9,264 nt of DNA from Polyangiaceae bacterium (GCA_025934595.1 JAICXU010000071.1:1-9264), one strand, 5' to 3'. Shown: positions 1 through 7,325, counted from the first letter of the stretch. Notes: generated from the letters alone by a model not told the origin. Program-made: numbers and translations.

Positions 1-2357
1 CATTGGCCGACGACGCAAAGGAGATTCCCTCGATCGAGCGACACGAAGCGGTCGACGGGTCGAAGCACAATCCGGCACAAAATAAGGCCGATCCGAAGGT
101 TGCTGCGAAGAAGCTCGGCCTCGGCGCCGCGACGGATCTCGCGAGCGCGCTCGAGCTCGCGTACGGCCTTTATCCGTCGGGCTACTTGCGCCGCGCCGTC
201 ATCTTGTCCGACGGCGTGCAGACCGACGGCGACTTGCTCGCCGAGGCGAACCGCGCGCGCCAGTACGGCGTCAAAATCTTTTGTGTTCCCTATCATCGCC
301 CCGTCCCCGGCGAGGTCGCGGTTCGTGATCTGCGCGCGCCCGACAAGATTCGCGTCGGTGAGCCGTTCGAAATCCACGCCGACATTTTCTCGAGCCGCGC
401 GCAAAAAGCGAAAGCGACGCTGAAGCAAGGCGAGGCGATCAACGGCCTCGACGGCGTGCGCGACATCGACCTGCAGCCCGGCGACAACGACGTCGCGTTC
501 AAGAGCGTCGTGCGCGTCGCCGGCGAGGTCACCTACGCGCTCGATCTCACCGACATCGAGGAAGATCGATTCAAGGAGAACAATCACTTCGCGATCACGG
601 TCGCCGTGCCGGGAAAGCCCGCCGTTTTGTACGTCGAAGGCAACGTGCAGCGCGCGAATTATTTGGCGAGCGCGCTCGCGGCGCAGCAATTCGACGTCGA
701 TCCGCGGAGCCCGCGCGAGCTGCCGTCGTCGCTGCGCGAGCTCGAACGGTACGACTTCGTGATCTTGAGCGACGCCTCGGCCGATCAGGTTTCGCTCACG
801 CAACAGGAAGCGATCGAATCCTACGTGCGTGATCTCGGCGGCGGATTTTTGTTCGCAGGCGGCGAGAACGGATACGGCCTCGGCGGGTGGTACCACACCA
901 CGATCGAGCGGATTTTACCGGTCCGCATGGATTCCGAGAAACGAAGAGACGAGCCGCAAGTCGCGATGGTGCTCGTGCTCGACAGGTCCGGATCCATGAG
1001 CGGTTTGCCTCTCGAGATGGCGAAGGCCGCGGCGAAGGCCACCGCCGACACGCTCGCGTCCGACGATTTGCTCGAGGTCATCGCGTTCGACTCGCAGCCG
1101 ACGCGCATCGTGAAGATGACGCCGGCGAAGCATCGCGCTCGCATCCAAAATGACATCGCGCGCATTCAATCGGCTGGTGGGACCGAGATTTTTTCGGCGC
1201 TCGATGCCGCCTATCAAGATCTCACCGTCACGCGCGCTCGCAAAAAGCACGTCATCTTGCTCACCGACGGCCAAGCGCCGAACAACGGCATCCGCGATCT
1301 CGTGCAAGCGATGGTCGCCGAAGGGATGACGGTATCGACGGTCGGTCTCGGCGGCGGCGTCGACGAGGGCCTCCTCCGCATGGTGAGCGATCTCGGCGGC
1401 GGCCGCTTCTACAAGGTGCTCGATCCGCAATCTTTGCCGCGCGTGTTCACGCGTGAGACCGAGATGGTGTCGCGCTCGGCTGCCGTGGAAGAATATTTCC
1501 AACCGCGCGTCGTCTCGCCCGCGGATTTCTTGCGTGGCGTCGACATCACGAGCGCGCCGTTCTTGCACGGCTACGTCGCGACGAAAATGAAGCCGCCGCC
1601 CGCACAGGAAATTCTCGAGAGCGAGCTCGGCGAGCCGATCCTCGCGCGCTGGCACGTCGGCCTCGGCTGGTCGCTCGCGTGGACGAGCGACGTGAAAAAT
1701 CTCTGGGCCGTCGAGTGGCTTCGCTGGCCGGGTTACGGACAATTCTGGGGTCAATTGATCCGCGAGCACATGCGCCAAAAGCGACGGCAGCAGCTCGACA
1801 TGAAGGCCGAGATCGATCCCGCGACTGGACACGTGCACGCGTCGATCGATGCCGTCGGCGGAGACGACAAATTCGAGAACGGGCTCGACGCGAAGTTCGA
1901 GGTGACGGGTCCGCAGCCGAACGGCGAGAACAAAAAGATGACGATGCGGCAGACCGCGCCGGGTCGTTACGAAGCCGATTTTCCGCTCGATCGCTACGGC
2001 TCGTTCTTGCTGCACGCATCGCTCGAGAAGACGATCGACGACGGCAGCGGAAACATGCACTCTGCAGCCGTCGCCGAGAGCTTCGGTCATGTGACGAATC
2101 CGTACCCGCGCGAATATCTGGCGCTGTCTCCCGATTCGACGACGCTCGCGCGCGCAGCCGAGGTCACCGGCGGTCGCCTGAATCCCGACCCACCCCAGGT
2201 GTTCGATCCGGCCGGCGAGACCGTCGCGTACCACGAGGATCTCTGGGCGCGCTTCATCTACGCCGCCATCGCCGTGTTCTTGCTCGACTTGCTCGTTCGT
2301 CGCGTTCGCATCTTCGACCGCAAGAAGACCGCGCGTCCGAGCCTCTCGCGCGCGTAG
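1..2357 (+). CDS. Dual VWA-domain membrane protein with glutamine-amidotransferase-like fold (5' partial)
   Basis: The frame is open from the left edge and ends at TAG 2355-2357. Numbering here starts at the TTG at 3, which is probably an internal codon, because the first VWA domain lacks its DxSxS segment. Visible parts are: the tail of VWA domain 1 with MIDAS Thr44 and Asp70 (SDG); a beta-rich BatA/CARDB-like stretch, about 103-200; a class I amidotransferase-like fold, about 205-315, without an evident catalytic Cys (FAGGENGYG); a complete VWA domain 2, about 320-490, with a full MIDAS (Asp327, Ser329, Ser331, Thr394, Asp422); the rest of the amidotransferase-like fold, about 550-615 (WHVGLGWSLAWTSD); a second beta domain, about 620-720; and a transmembrane helix at about 750-766 followed by a basic tail. 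This order is known from uncharacterised VWA proteins of planctomycetes and myxobacteria. The role is unknown; metal-dependent protein binding at the membrane is an inference. The next gene follows after 106 bases on the same strand. Confidence 0.9.
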   Translation, partial: LADDAKEIPSIERHEAVDGSKHNPAQNKADPKVAAKKLGLGAATDLASALELAYGLYPSGYLRRAVILSDGVQTDGDLLAEANRARQYGVKIFCVPYHRPVPGEVAVRDLRAPDKIRVGEPFEIHADIFSSRAQKAKATLKQGEAINGLDGVRDIDLQPGDNDVAFKSVVRVAGEVTYALDLTDIEEDRFKENNHFAITVAVPGKPAVLYVEGNVQRANYLASALAAQQFDVDPRSPRELPSSLRELERYDFVILSDASADQVSLTQQEAIESYVRDLGGGFLFAGGENGYGLGGWYHTTIERILPVRMDSEKRRDEPQVAMVLVLDRSGSMSGLPLEMAKAAAKATADTLASDDLLEVIAFDSQPTRIVKMTPAKHRARIQNDIARIQSAGGTEIFSALDAAYQDLTVTRARKKHVILLTDGQAPNNGIRDLVQAMVAEGMTVSTVGLGGGVDEGLLRMVSDLGGGRFYKVLDPQSLPRVFTRETEMVSRSAAVEEYFQPRVVSPADFLRGVDITSAPFLHGYVATKMKPPPAQEILESELGEPILARWHVGLGWSLAWTSDVKNLWAVEWLRWPGYGQFWGQLIREHMRQKRRQQLDMKAEIDPATGHVHASIDAVGGDDKFENGLDAKFEVTGPQPNGENKKMTMRQTAPGRYEADFPLDRYGSFLLHASLEKTIDDGSGNMHSAAVAESFGHVTNPYPREYLALSPDSTTLARAAEVTGGRLNPDPPQVFDPAGETVAYHEDLWARFIYAAIAVFLLDLLVRRVRIFDRKKTARPSLSRA

Positions 2358-2446
2358 TTCAAGAGAACGTCTCGTCGGTCGTCGTGGCGCCCGGTGCGCT
2401 CGTTCGAAAAAAGACCGCGGACCCCTCGCGAATTGCCGAAGAGTGA

Positions 2447-2463
2447 CCATGCTATAAAACCGC
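2447..2463 (+). promoter_or_regulatory. Putative extended -10 promoter for glutamate-cysteine ligase
   Basis: The element TGCTATAAA (TG at 2450-2451, TATAAA at 2453-2458) matches an extended -10 box (TGnTATAAT) and stands out as an A/T patch in GC-rich sequence. No convincing -35 is seen at 16-18 bases; TTGCCG at 2433-2438 is only 14 bases away. Transcription would be expected to begin at about 2464-2466, which is the GTG start itself. Confidence 0.35.
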
Positions 2464-3852
2464 GTGGCTATCGACTCCGGAAACGAAGCACCGATCACGT
2501 CGCACGACGATCTATTCAGTATATTTCGTGCGGCTGAAACCCACGCGGACGCGTTCCGCATCGGCGCGGAGATGGAGAAGCCCGGCGTCTTCGAATCCAA
2601 CGCCGGAGGCGCGTCGGGCGTGCGCACCTACGCGCCCGTTCCATACGAGGGCGAAAAAAGCGTCGTCGCCGTCTTGCGCGACCTCGCGTCGAAAGGGTGG
2701 AAACCCGAGCGCGAAAAGGAGGGCGGCCCGCTCATCGCGCTCTTGAAAGACGGCGCGTCGATCACGCTGGAGCCCGGCGGACAGCTCGAGCTCTCGGGTG
2801 CGGCCTTCGCCGACGTGCACGCGGTGTGCTGGGAGATCGGCACGCACTTGAAAGAAATCGGCCCGATTTCGCGGCAAATCGGCGCGCACTGGCTCGGCAT
2901 CGGCTTTCATCCGTTCGCGCGGCGCGAAGACCTGCCGTGGGTGCCGAAGGATCGCTACAAGTTGATGCGCGAGTATTTGCCCACGCGCGGCGGGCACGCG
3001 CTCGACATGATGTTGCGCACGTCGACGGTGCAGGCGAACTACGACTACACGAGCGAAAAAGACGCGATGCAGAAGATGCGCGTCGCGCTGAAGCTCGCGC
3101 CGCTCACCGCCGCGATGTTCGCGAACAGCCCTTGGAAAGAGGGAAAAGCGTACGGCGGTCTCAGCTATCGCGCGCGCGTGTGGCTCGACGTCGACGCCGA
3201 TCGCTCCGGGCTCGTTCCCGCGCTCTGGAAAAAAGATGCGGGTTACGCGGATTACATCGAGTGGGCGCTCGACGTTCCCATGTTTCTTTTCAAAAGAAAC
3301 GGACAGGTCTTCGCGAATACGGGCCAGACGTTCCGCAGCTTCTGGAAAGACGGTTTCGCGGGTCACAAGCCGAATCAAACCGACTGGCAGACGCATCTCA
3401 ACACGCTGTTCCCGGAGGTGCGGTTGAAGAAGACGATCGAGGTGCGGAGCGCCGACGCGCAAAACGCATCCATCGCGTGTGCGCTGCCGGCGCTGTGGGC
3501 GGGCCTCTTCTACGACGCAAAAGCGCTCGACGACGCCGACGCGCTCACGTCCGACTGGACGCACGACGAATGGAGCCCGCTGCGGAACGAAATCCACATG
3601 ACGGGCGTGCGCACGAAGTTTCGTGGAGAGAAGCTGTCGAAGATCGCGCTGACGATCCTCGACATCGCCGACGGCGGGCTCGAGCGGCGCGCGAGGCTGA
3701 ATCCGAAAGGAAAGGACGAGCGCGTCCACACCGCGCCGCTTCGCCGTCTCGTCGAAAAAGATCAGACTCCGGCCGACGCGCTGCTCGAGAAGATCGATCC
3801 GAGCCGAGATCTCGCGCCGCAAATTCTGGCGCTGACCGACCTCGCCAAATAG
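2464..3852 (+). CDS. gshA: Glutamate-cysteine ligase, plant/proteobacterial type (GCS2 family)
   Basis: Predicted to join L-glutamate and L-cysteine with ATP to give gamma-glutamylcysteine, the first and usually limiting step of glutathione synthesis, in the cytosol. The 462-residue product matches the plant-type family along its length: an N-terminal ITSHDDL segment, EMEK at 36-39 with the nucleotide/metal-site glutamates, GGQLELSG, WLGIGFHP from 143, the hallmark block from Arg164 to about 195 (RYKLMREYLP, then LDMMLRTSTVQ), ANSPWKEGK ending at 228, and ALDVPMF within 261-280; the C-terminus also follows the family (TPADALLEKI). The start is GTG 2464: an in-frame ATG at 2449 is blocked by TAA 2455-2457, and the next ATG falls inside EMEK. 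No Shine-Dalgarno sequence precedes it. No glutathione synthetase gene lies nearby. The related EgtA of ergothioneine synthesis is an alternative within the superfamily, but the plant-type motifs favour glutathione. Confidence 0.92.
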   Translation: MAIDSGNEAPITSHDDLFSIFRAAETHADAFRIGAEMEKPGVFESNAGGASGVRTYAPVPYEGEKSVVAVLRDLASKGWKPEREKEGGPLIALLKDGASITLEPGGQLELSGAAFADVHAVCWEIGTHLKEIGPISRQIGAHWLGIGFHPFARREDLPWVPKDRYKLMREYLPTRGGHALDMMLRTSTVQANYDYTSEKDAMQKMRVALKLAPLTAAMFANSPWKEGKAYGGLSYRARVWLDVDADRSGLVPALWKKDAGYADYIEWALDVPMFLFKRNGQVFANTGQTFRSFWKDGFAGHKPNQTDWQTHLNTLFPEVRLKKTIEVRSADAQNASIACALPALWAGLFYDAKALDDADALTSDWTHDEWSPLRNEIHMTGVRTKFRGEKLSKIALTILDIADGGLERRARLNPKGKDERVHTAPLRRLVEKDQTPADALLEKIDPSRDLAPQILALTDLAK

Positions 3853-3917
3853 AGGAGGCGCCTGGATCTTTTTTCCCCCGACGGCGCCGGGTTGCGCGCG
3901 ATCTTCGTGCGGGATGA

Positions 3918-3929
3918 GATCGTACGATC
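3918..3929. repeat. 12-base perfect palindrome upstream of lipoprotein gene
   Basis: GATCGTACGATC is self-complementary over 12 bases and lies in the 151-base spacer between the glutamate-cysteine ligase stop and the lipoprotein ATG. It could be an operator half-site pair or simply chance in GATC-rich sequence; nothing else links it to a regulator. Confidence 0.3.
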
Positions 3930-3954
3930 GCCCACAAAAATAGAGGGATCGCAA

Positions 3955-3971
3955 GAGATCGCGCCGATCTC
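3955..3971 (+). repeat. 7-bp stem, 3-base loop hairpin before lipoprotein start
   Basis: GAGATCG (3955-3961) and CGATCTC (3965-3971) form a perfect inverted repeat around a CGC loop, ending 32 bases before ATG 4004. It is not followed by a T run, so it is not a terminator. It could be an mRNA leader hairpin or an operator. It lies upstream of both possible start codons (3980 and 4004). Confidence 0.35.
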
Positions 3972-4003
3972 GCACCGGAATGGGACTTGCGTGTTCTTCA
4001 AGA

Positions 4004-5323
4004 ATGAAACAGCGCCGCGCGAGATGGACATGCATCGTGGCTGGCTTGTCGGCCGCGTCGGTCGCGTTCGTCTACGGATGCAGCTCGAGCTCGGGCGGGC
4101 TCGGCAGCGACGACACGACGGGACCTGGCGGTGGCGGCGACGCTTCGATGACGAGCGGCGACGGCGCCGTAAAAGACAGCGCACCTGCCGTGCCTCCGCA
4201 TTTGATCTTCGTCACCGAGGAAGCGTTCTCCGGAGATTTGATGAGCGCCGCGAACGGAGTCGGCGACGGCGGTGATGCCGGCGCGAACGAAGCGGGGGCC
4301 GCGTTCACGGATTATCGCGCGGCGGCCGACGCGCTCTGCCAGCGAGCGGCGGCGAGCGCGGGCAAGACCGGCAACTTCATCGCGATCATCCAAGCGAACG
4401 GTGACGACGCGTTCGCGCGCATCAAAGACTCCGATGGTCCGTGGGCGCTCGCCGACGGAACGCCCGTCGCGAATACGCAGTCCGAGCTCAAACAAGGTTT
4501 GTGGCGCGTGTCGGTCGATCAAACCGCGAGCGGCGCGACGCGCACCGACGCCGGCGACAACGGACAGAATCGCGTGTGGACGCTCGGCGTTCCCGCCGTC
4601 GATTGCAACTCGTATTCGTCCGGCACGAACGCGCACGGCAGCTACGTGGGAGACTTCGCGCTGACGGGTCCCGACGGCATCAGCGTCGCGAGCGTGACAT
4701 GCGACAAGAAGAGCGCGCTCTATTGCGCGCAAGTCGGCGCCGGCGCCGGCCCCAACGTATTTCCGACGCCGCCTGCGGGCTCGAAGATCGCGTTTACCGC
4801 GCCGGGCCCGTATCCGGGCGACTTCGGTACCTCCGACGCCGGCTTCGCCGATGCGAGCGTGCGAAGTGGTGATGCGGGTGCCGACGTGCATCTCGTCGCG
4901 GACGAAGCGTGCAACGAGATGGCGCGCGGCAACGGGCTCGCGGGGAAATTCCACGCGTGGGTTTCGTCCTCGACGATGCCAGCGGGGGCTTACTTCTCGA
5001 GCCTCGCGATGAACGGCCCCTGGGTTCGCATCGACGGCATCGAGGTCGCTGCGAGCTTGGATGATCTCACGGCGGCGGGAGCGCATGCGCAAGTCGAGCT
5101 CGGCGCCGACGGCAACTTCCTCTCGAATCTCGGCGGACGCATTTGGTCCGGCACGAACGGCGACGGCGGAATCGCGACGGGCGCGAACTGCAACAACTAC
5201 ACGACACAATCGGCGGCTTCGAGCTCGAGGAACGGCAAGAGCACCTACAAGGGGATCGAGTGGGCTTCGGTGGCGAGCGATCAGTGCTCGCTCTCGGCCG
5301 GCTTTTACTGCTTCGAGGAATAG
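4004..5323 (+). CDS. Lipoprotein with tandem DUF1554/C-type-lectin-like domains
   Basis: The 439-residue product begins with a basic n-region (MKQRRAR), a hydrophobic stretch and the lipobox VYGC with Cys26, so it should be a lipid-anchored envelope protein. An Asp/Gly/Ser-rich linker (about 26-65) precedes two related domains. Each starts with a strand of the type IFVT or IAFT plus a GDL/GDF motif and carries four cysteines: 112, 201, 233, 241 in copy 1 and 303, 396, 428, 436 in copy 2. Spacings C2-C3 (32) and C3-C4 (8) are identical, C1-C2 is 89 versus 93. GPW, DCN/NCN and LYC/FYC motifs recur. This resembles the DUF1554 (C-type-lectin-like) family of secreted proteins in Leptospira and myxobacteria; ligand and role are unknown. 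An in-frame ATG at 3980 would add eight residues ahead of the basic n-region, so 4004 is preferred; neither has a good ribosome site. It converges on trpF with no gap. Confidence 0.85.
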   Translation: MKQRRARWTCIVAGLSAASVAFVYGCSSSSGGLGSDDTTGPGGGGDASMTSGDGAVKDSAPAVPPHLIFVTEEAFSGDLMSAANGVGDGGDAGANEAGAAFTDYRAAADALCQRAAASAGKTGNFIAIIQANGDDAFARIKDSDGPWALADGTPVANTQSELKQGLWRVSVDQTASGATRTDAGDNGQNRVWTLGVPAVDCNSYSSGTNAHGSYVGDFALTGPDGISVASVTCDKKSALYCAQVGAGAGPNVFPTPPAGSKIAFTAPGPYPGDFGTSDAGFADASVRSGDAGADVHLVADEACNEMARGNGLAGKFHAWVSSSTMPAGAYFSSLAMNGPWVRIDGIEVAASLDDLTAAGAHAQVELGADGNFLSNLGGRIWSGTNGDGGIATGANCNNYTTQSAASSSRNGKSTYKGIEWASVASDQCSLSAGFYCFEE

Positions 5324-5962
5324 TCAGCGCGAGGCATCTCGGACCGCCGCGACGAACGCGCGAACGCGCGAAGCGTCTTTTTTTCTAGGGTTTCCTGCGC
5401 TCTCGACGCCACTCGCGACATCGACGCGATACGGGGATAATGCACGTATCGCCTCGGCGACATTTTCCGGCGTGAGACCTCCGGCGAGGGTGACGCGCCG
5501 TCTCTTCGCGATGTCTTTCGCGAGCGACCAATCGAACGTCGTGCCGGTGCCGCCGAGCCCCTTCGGTGATTTTGCATCGAGCAAAAGATCAGCGCCGCCA
5601 AATGAACCGGCGTACGCGATGTCTTCGGAGCTCGCGATGCGCACCGCTTTGTAAGCCAGCGGCTGCATTCTCGCGAGGAGCTCGGGCGTCTCGTCACCGT
5701 GAAGCTGCAAAGCGCCGAGGTCGACTTCGTCGGCGAGCTGCCTCATTTCATCCTCGCTCATGTTCGCGACGACGCCGACCACGAGAACGCGCGAACGGAC
5801 GCGGCCGCTTATGACCCGAGCGTCCGACACGGAAATGCAGCGCGGGCTCGTCCGCACGAAGTTGAGGCCGATTGCATCGGCGCCTTCGCGAATGCACGTC
5901 TCCGCGTCCTCGACGTTCGTGACGCCGCAGATCTTGACGAGCACGCGCGGAGAGCCGCTCAC
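5324..5962 (-). CDS. trpF: Phosphoribosylanthranilate isomerase
   Basis: Predicted to convert N-(5-phosphoribosyl)anthranilate to CdRP, the third step of tryptophan synthesis, as a cytosolic (beta/alpha)8 barrel. At 212 residues it has the usual length of a free-standing TrpF. Seen motifs are KICG with the general-base Cys12, QLHGDE at 86-91, the general-acid Asp129 in LLLDA followed by GGTG and FDW, and the phosphate-binding AGGL...NV and VDVASGVE segments. The start is GTG 5962-5960, overlapping the TGA of the upstream receiver gene in the sequence GTGA, so its translation is probably coupled to that gene. No other trp gene is in the window. The stop TGA (5326-5324) directly abuts the stop of the convergent lipoprotein gene. 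No minus-strand terminator is visible after it. Confidence 0.95.
   Translation of the reverse strand: MSGSPRVLVKICGVTNVEDAETCIREGADAIGLNFVRTSPRCISVSDARVISGRVRSRVLVVGVVANMSEDEMRQLADEVDLGALQLHGDETPELLARMQPLAYKAVRIASSEDIAYAGSFGGADLLLDAKSPKGLGGTGTTFDWSLAKDIAKRRRVTLAGGLTPENVAEAIRALSPYRVDVASGVESAGNPRKKDASRVRAFVAAVRDASR
5351..5384 (+). terminator. Intrinsic terminator of lipoprotein mRNA, inside trpF
   Basis: A two-part hairpin is present: outer stem GACG (5351-5354) with CGTC (5374-5377), a small internal loop, and inner stem CGCGC (5357-5361) with GCGCG (5366-5370) around a GAAC loop. Seven T follow at 5378-5384. It begins 28 bases after the lipoprotein stop and works only in the plus direction, since on the minus strand the A run precedes the hairpin. 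It lies wholly within the 3' coding end of trpF, where the T run encodes the two lysines of RKKD. Confidence 0.65.
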
Positions 5963-6342
5963 GTCGTTATTTTGAGCAGCTCTTTGACTTTCGCAATGAC
6001 CTGCGGAGCTTGAATCGGCTTCGTGATGTAGGCGTTGGCGCCGAGCTCGAGAGCGCGCTTGCGATCCTCGACCGATCCTTCGGTCGTGATGATGATGACC
6101 GGCGTGTCCTTGTGCACCGGGTCGATCCGAATGCGCTTCACGAGCTTCAGGCCGTCCATGATCGGCATGTTGATGTCGGTGAGGATGATGTCGAACTTGC
6201 CTGCGGCGAGCTTGCGGAGACCGTCGACGCCGTCATCGGCTTCGACGACCTTCAGGTTCTTCACGCGCGAAAGCGCGAAGACGAGCAGCTGCCGCATCAT
6301 CGGCGAATCTTCGACCACCAAACACGAGAATTCGGCGCTCAT
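5959..6342 (-). CDS. Single-domain CheY-like response regulator
   Basis: This is a stand-alone receiver domain of 127 residues with no output domain. It has the acidic pair Glu11-Asp12 (VVEDS), the phosphorylatable Asp56 (LTDINMP), the switch Thr86 (IIITTE), Tyr105 and the conserved Lys108 (KP). It should be phosphorylated by a histidine kinase and act through protein contacts, as in chemotaxis or as a phosphorelay carrier; no kinase is in the window, so partner and output are unknown. The start ATG 6342-6340 has the best ribosome site here. It follows the coiled-coil/GAF gene by 22 bases and overlaps trpF by four, which points to co-transcription. Its shape is like that of the many orphan CheY proteins in myxobacteria. 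Confidence 0.93.
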   Translation of the reverse strand: MSAEFSCLVVEDSPMMRQLLVFALSRVKNLKVVEADDGVDGLRKLAAGKFDIILTDINMPIMDGLKLVKRIRIDPVHKDTPVIIITTEGSVEDRKRALELGANAYITKPIQAPQVIAKVKELLKITT

Positions 6343-6351
6343 CTCTCCCTC
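6343..6351 (-). promoter_or_regulatory. Strong ribosome binding site of the CheY-like gene
   Basis: On the minus strand GAGGGAGAG directly precedes the ATG at 6342. It is the clearest Shine-Dalgarno match in the window and fixes this start, whereas the downstream overlapping trpF has only a distant AAAGAG about 20 bases before its GTG. Confidence 0.6.
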
Positions 6352-6364
6352 GTCCTGACCCGAT

Positions 6365-7300
6365 TCACTTCATTCCCCCAACGGCGCTGCGAAGATGCTC
6401 GATCGCTTCGAAGCCGGGAAGCCGGCCTTCGGCGTTCGCGAATAGCAGGGTGCCCATGAGAGCGGTCGCCGCGTGCGCGCCGAGCATTTTGAAGAGCTCG
6501 TAGTCGACGGCGACGAAGTGCTCTTTTTGCTCGAGCAGCGAATAGATGACGATGACGCCGACGATCGCGTCGTCGATGCGCATCGGCAAACACGCGACGG
6601 GCGCGTCGTCTTCTGGCTTCGCGAGGCCTTGCGGTTTCGCGAGACGCGCCTCGTTGATGTGCTCGACGCCGGTCAAGAACACGCGCTCGATGATCGCAGT
6701 GAGGCCGGCGTTCTTCAGATCCGGATTCGACGCGCCGAGCGGTATGCGCGGCAATCGTTCGTGGGCGACGCCGTCGCTCGTGACGGGCACGAGCTCGGTG
6801 CGGGCTTCGTTCGCCACGTAAAATGCGTGAGCGCGCGCGCCGACGAGCTGCGCGAGAAGCTCGCGAAGGTGCTGTAAAACGAGCTTCGGCCGCAGCGTCG
6901 AATGAAGCTGGTAGCTCGCGACGTAGAGGTTCGCGAGAGTGGAGAGCTCTTCTTCCATCTCCGCGTAGCGCGTCGAGAAGCGCGTGGAGACGGCTTCGAC
7001 CTCGTGCACCTGCGTGAGGAGCTTCTGTTTCTCTCTTTCGAGAAACTCGATCTTCTTCAAGAGCTCGCGCATCGCTTGATCGCTCTTCAGCTGCGTGCGG
7101 AGCTTCGTGTTCTGCTCTTCGACGTCGACGACCTCTCTGCGCAGTCGCTCATTTTCGCGAAGGAGATCTTCGGTGAACTCCGCGCCCTTCTTGAAGAACG
7201 TGTGCACGAACGTGTCACGCTGCATCTTCAGCTCGACGGGGTCGGCCGCAGGCCTGACCGATTTCTTTTTGGACGACGCGCCCGGCTTCTTCTCTGCCAT
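6365..7300 (-). CDS. Coiled-coil and GAF domain protein
   Basis: A 311-residue soluble protein with a basic, Lys/Ser/Ala-rich N-terminus (MAEKKPGASSKKK), a long heptad-rich charged segment at about 40-125 that should form a coiled coil, and a C-terminal region at about 135-300 that looks like a GAF domain (LYVASYQLHS, then AHAFYVANEA, ACLPMRIDDAIVGVIVIYSL and a final FKMLGAHAATAL helix). GAF domains bind small ligands such as cyclic nucleotides or act in dimeric signalling; no histidine kinase, cyclase or other output domain is present. It sits between the isomerase gene (25 bases upstream) and the CheY-like gene (22 bases downstream), so a role as sensor or scaffold for the receiver is plausible inference. 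The frame is open up to an ATG at 7360 inside the isomerase gene; 7300 is chosen because it avoids overlap and gives a natural lysine-rich start, though no good ribosome site marks it. GTG 7318 is another option. Confidence 0.82.
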   Translation of the reverse strand: MAEKKPGASSKKKSVRPAADPVELKMQRDTFVHTFFKKGAEFTEDLLRENERLRREVVDVEEQNTKLRTQLKSDQAMRELLKKIEFLEREKQKLLTQVHEVEAVSTRFSTRYAEMEEELSTLANLYVASYQLHSTLRPKLVLQHLRELLAQLVGARAHAFYVANEARTELVPVTSDGVAHERLPRIPLGASNPDLKNAGLTAIIERVFLTGVEHINEARLAKPQGLAKPEDDAPVACLPMRIDDAIVGVIVIYSLLEQKEHFVAVDYELFKMLGAHAATALMGTLLFANAEGRLPGFEAIEHLRSAVGGMK

Positions 7301-7325
7301 CGATGCCGACGGTATCACAGCCTCG

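Noticed and set aside
2449..2457. ATG at 2449 as start of glutamate-cysteine ligase
   Set aside because: It is in frame but followed by a TAA stop at 2455-2457.
915..2627. Long minus-strand open frame (570 codons) opposite the VWA gene
   Set aside because: Its product is Arg/Ala/Glu-rich without recognisable motifs, and it mirrors the true plus-strand gene; such antisense frames are expected in GC-rich DNA.
3851..3874. Possible terminator after glutamate-cysteine ligase (AGGCGCCT then six T)
   Set aside because: The palindrome leaves no room for a loop and the alternative stems have only three pairs, so a stable hairpin before the T run is not convincing.
2512..4035. Long minus-strand frame (507 codons) opposite glutamate-cysteine ligase
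   Set aside because: The plus strand encodes a clear family member over nearly the whole stretch; the antisense product is Arg/His-rich and low in information.
3998..5209. Minus-strand frame (403 codons) opposite the lipoprotein gene
   Set aside because: Shadow of the lipoprotein frame, which has a signal peptide, lipobox and conserved cysteine spacing.
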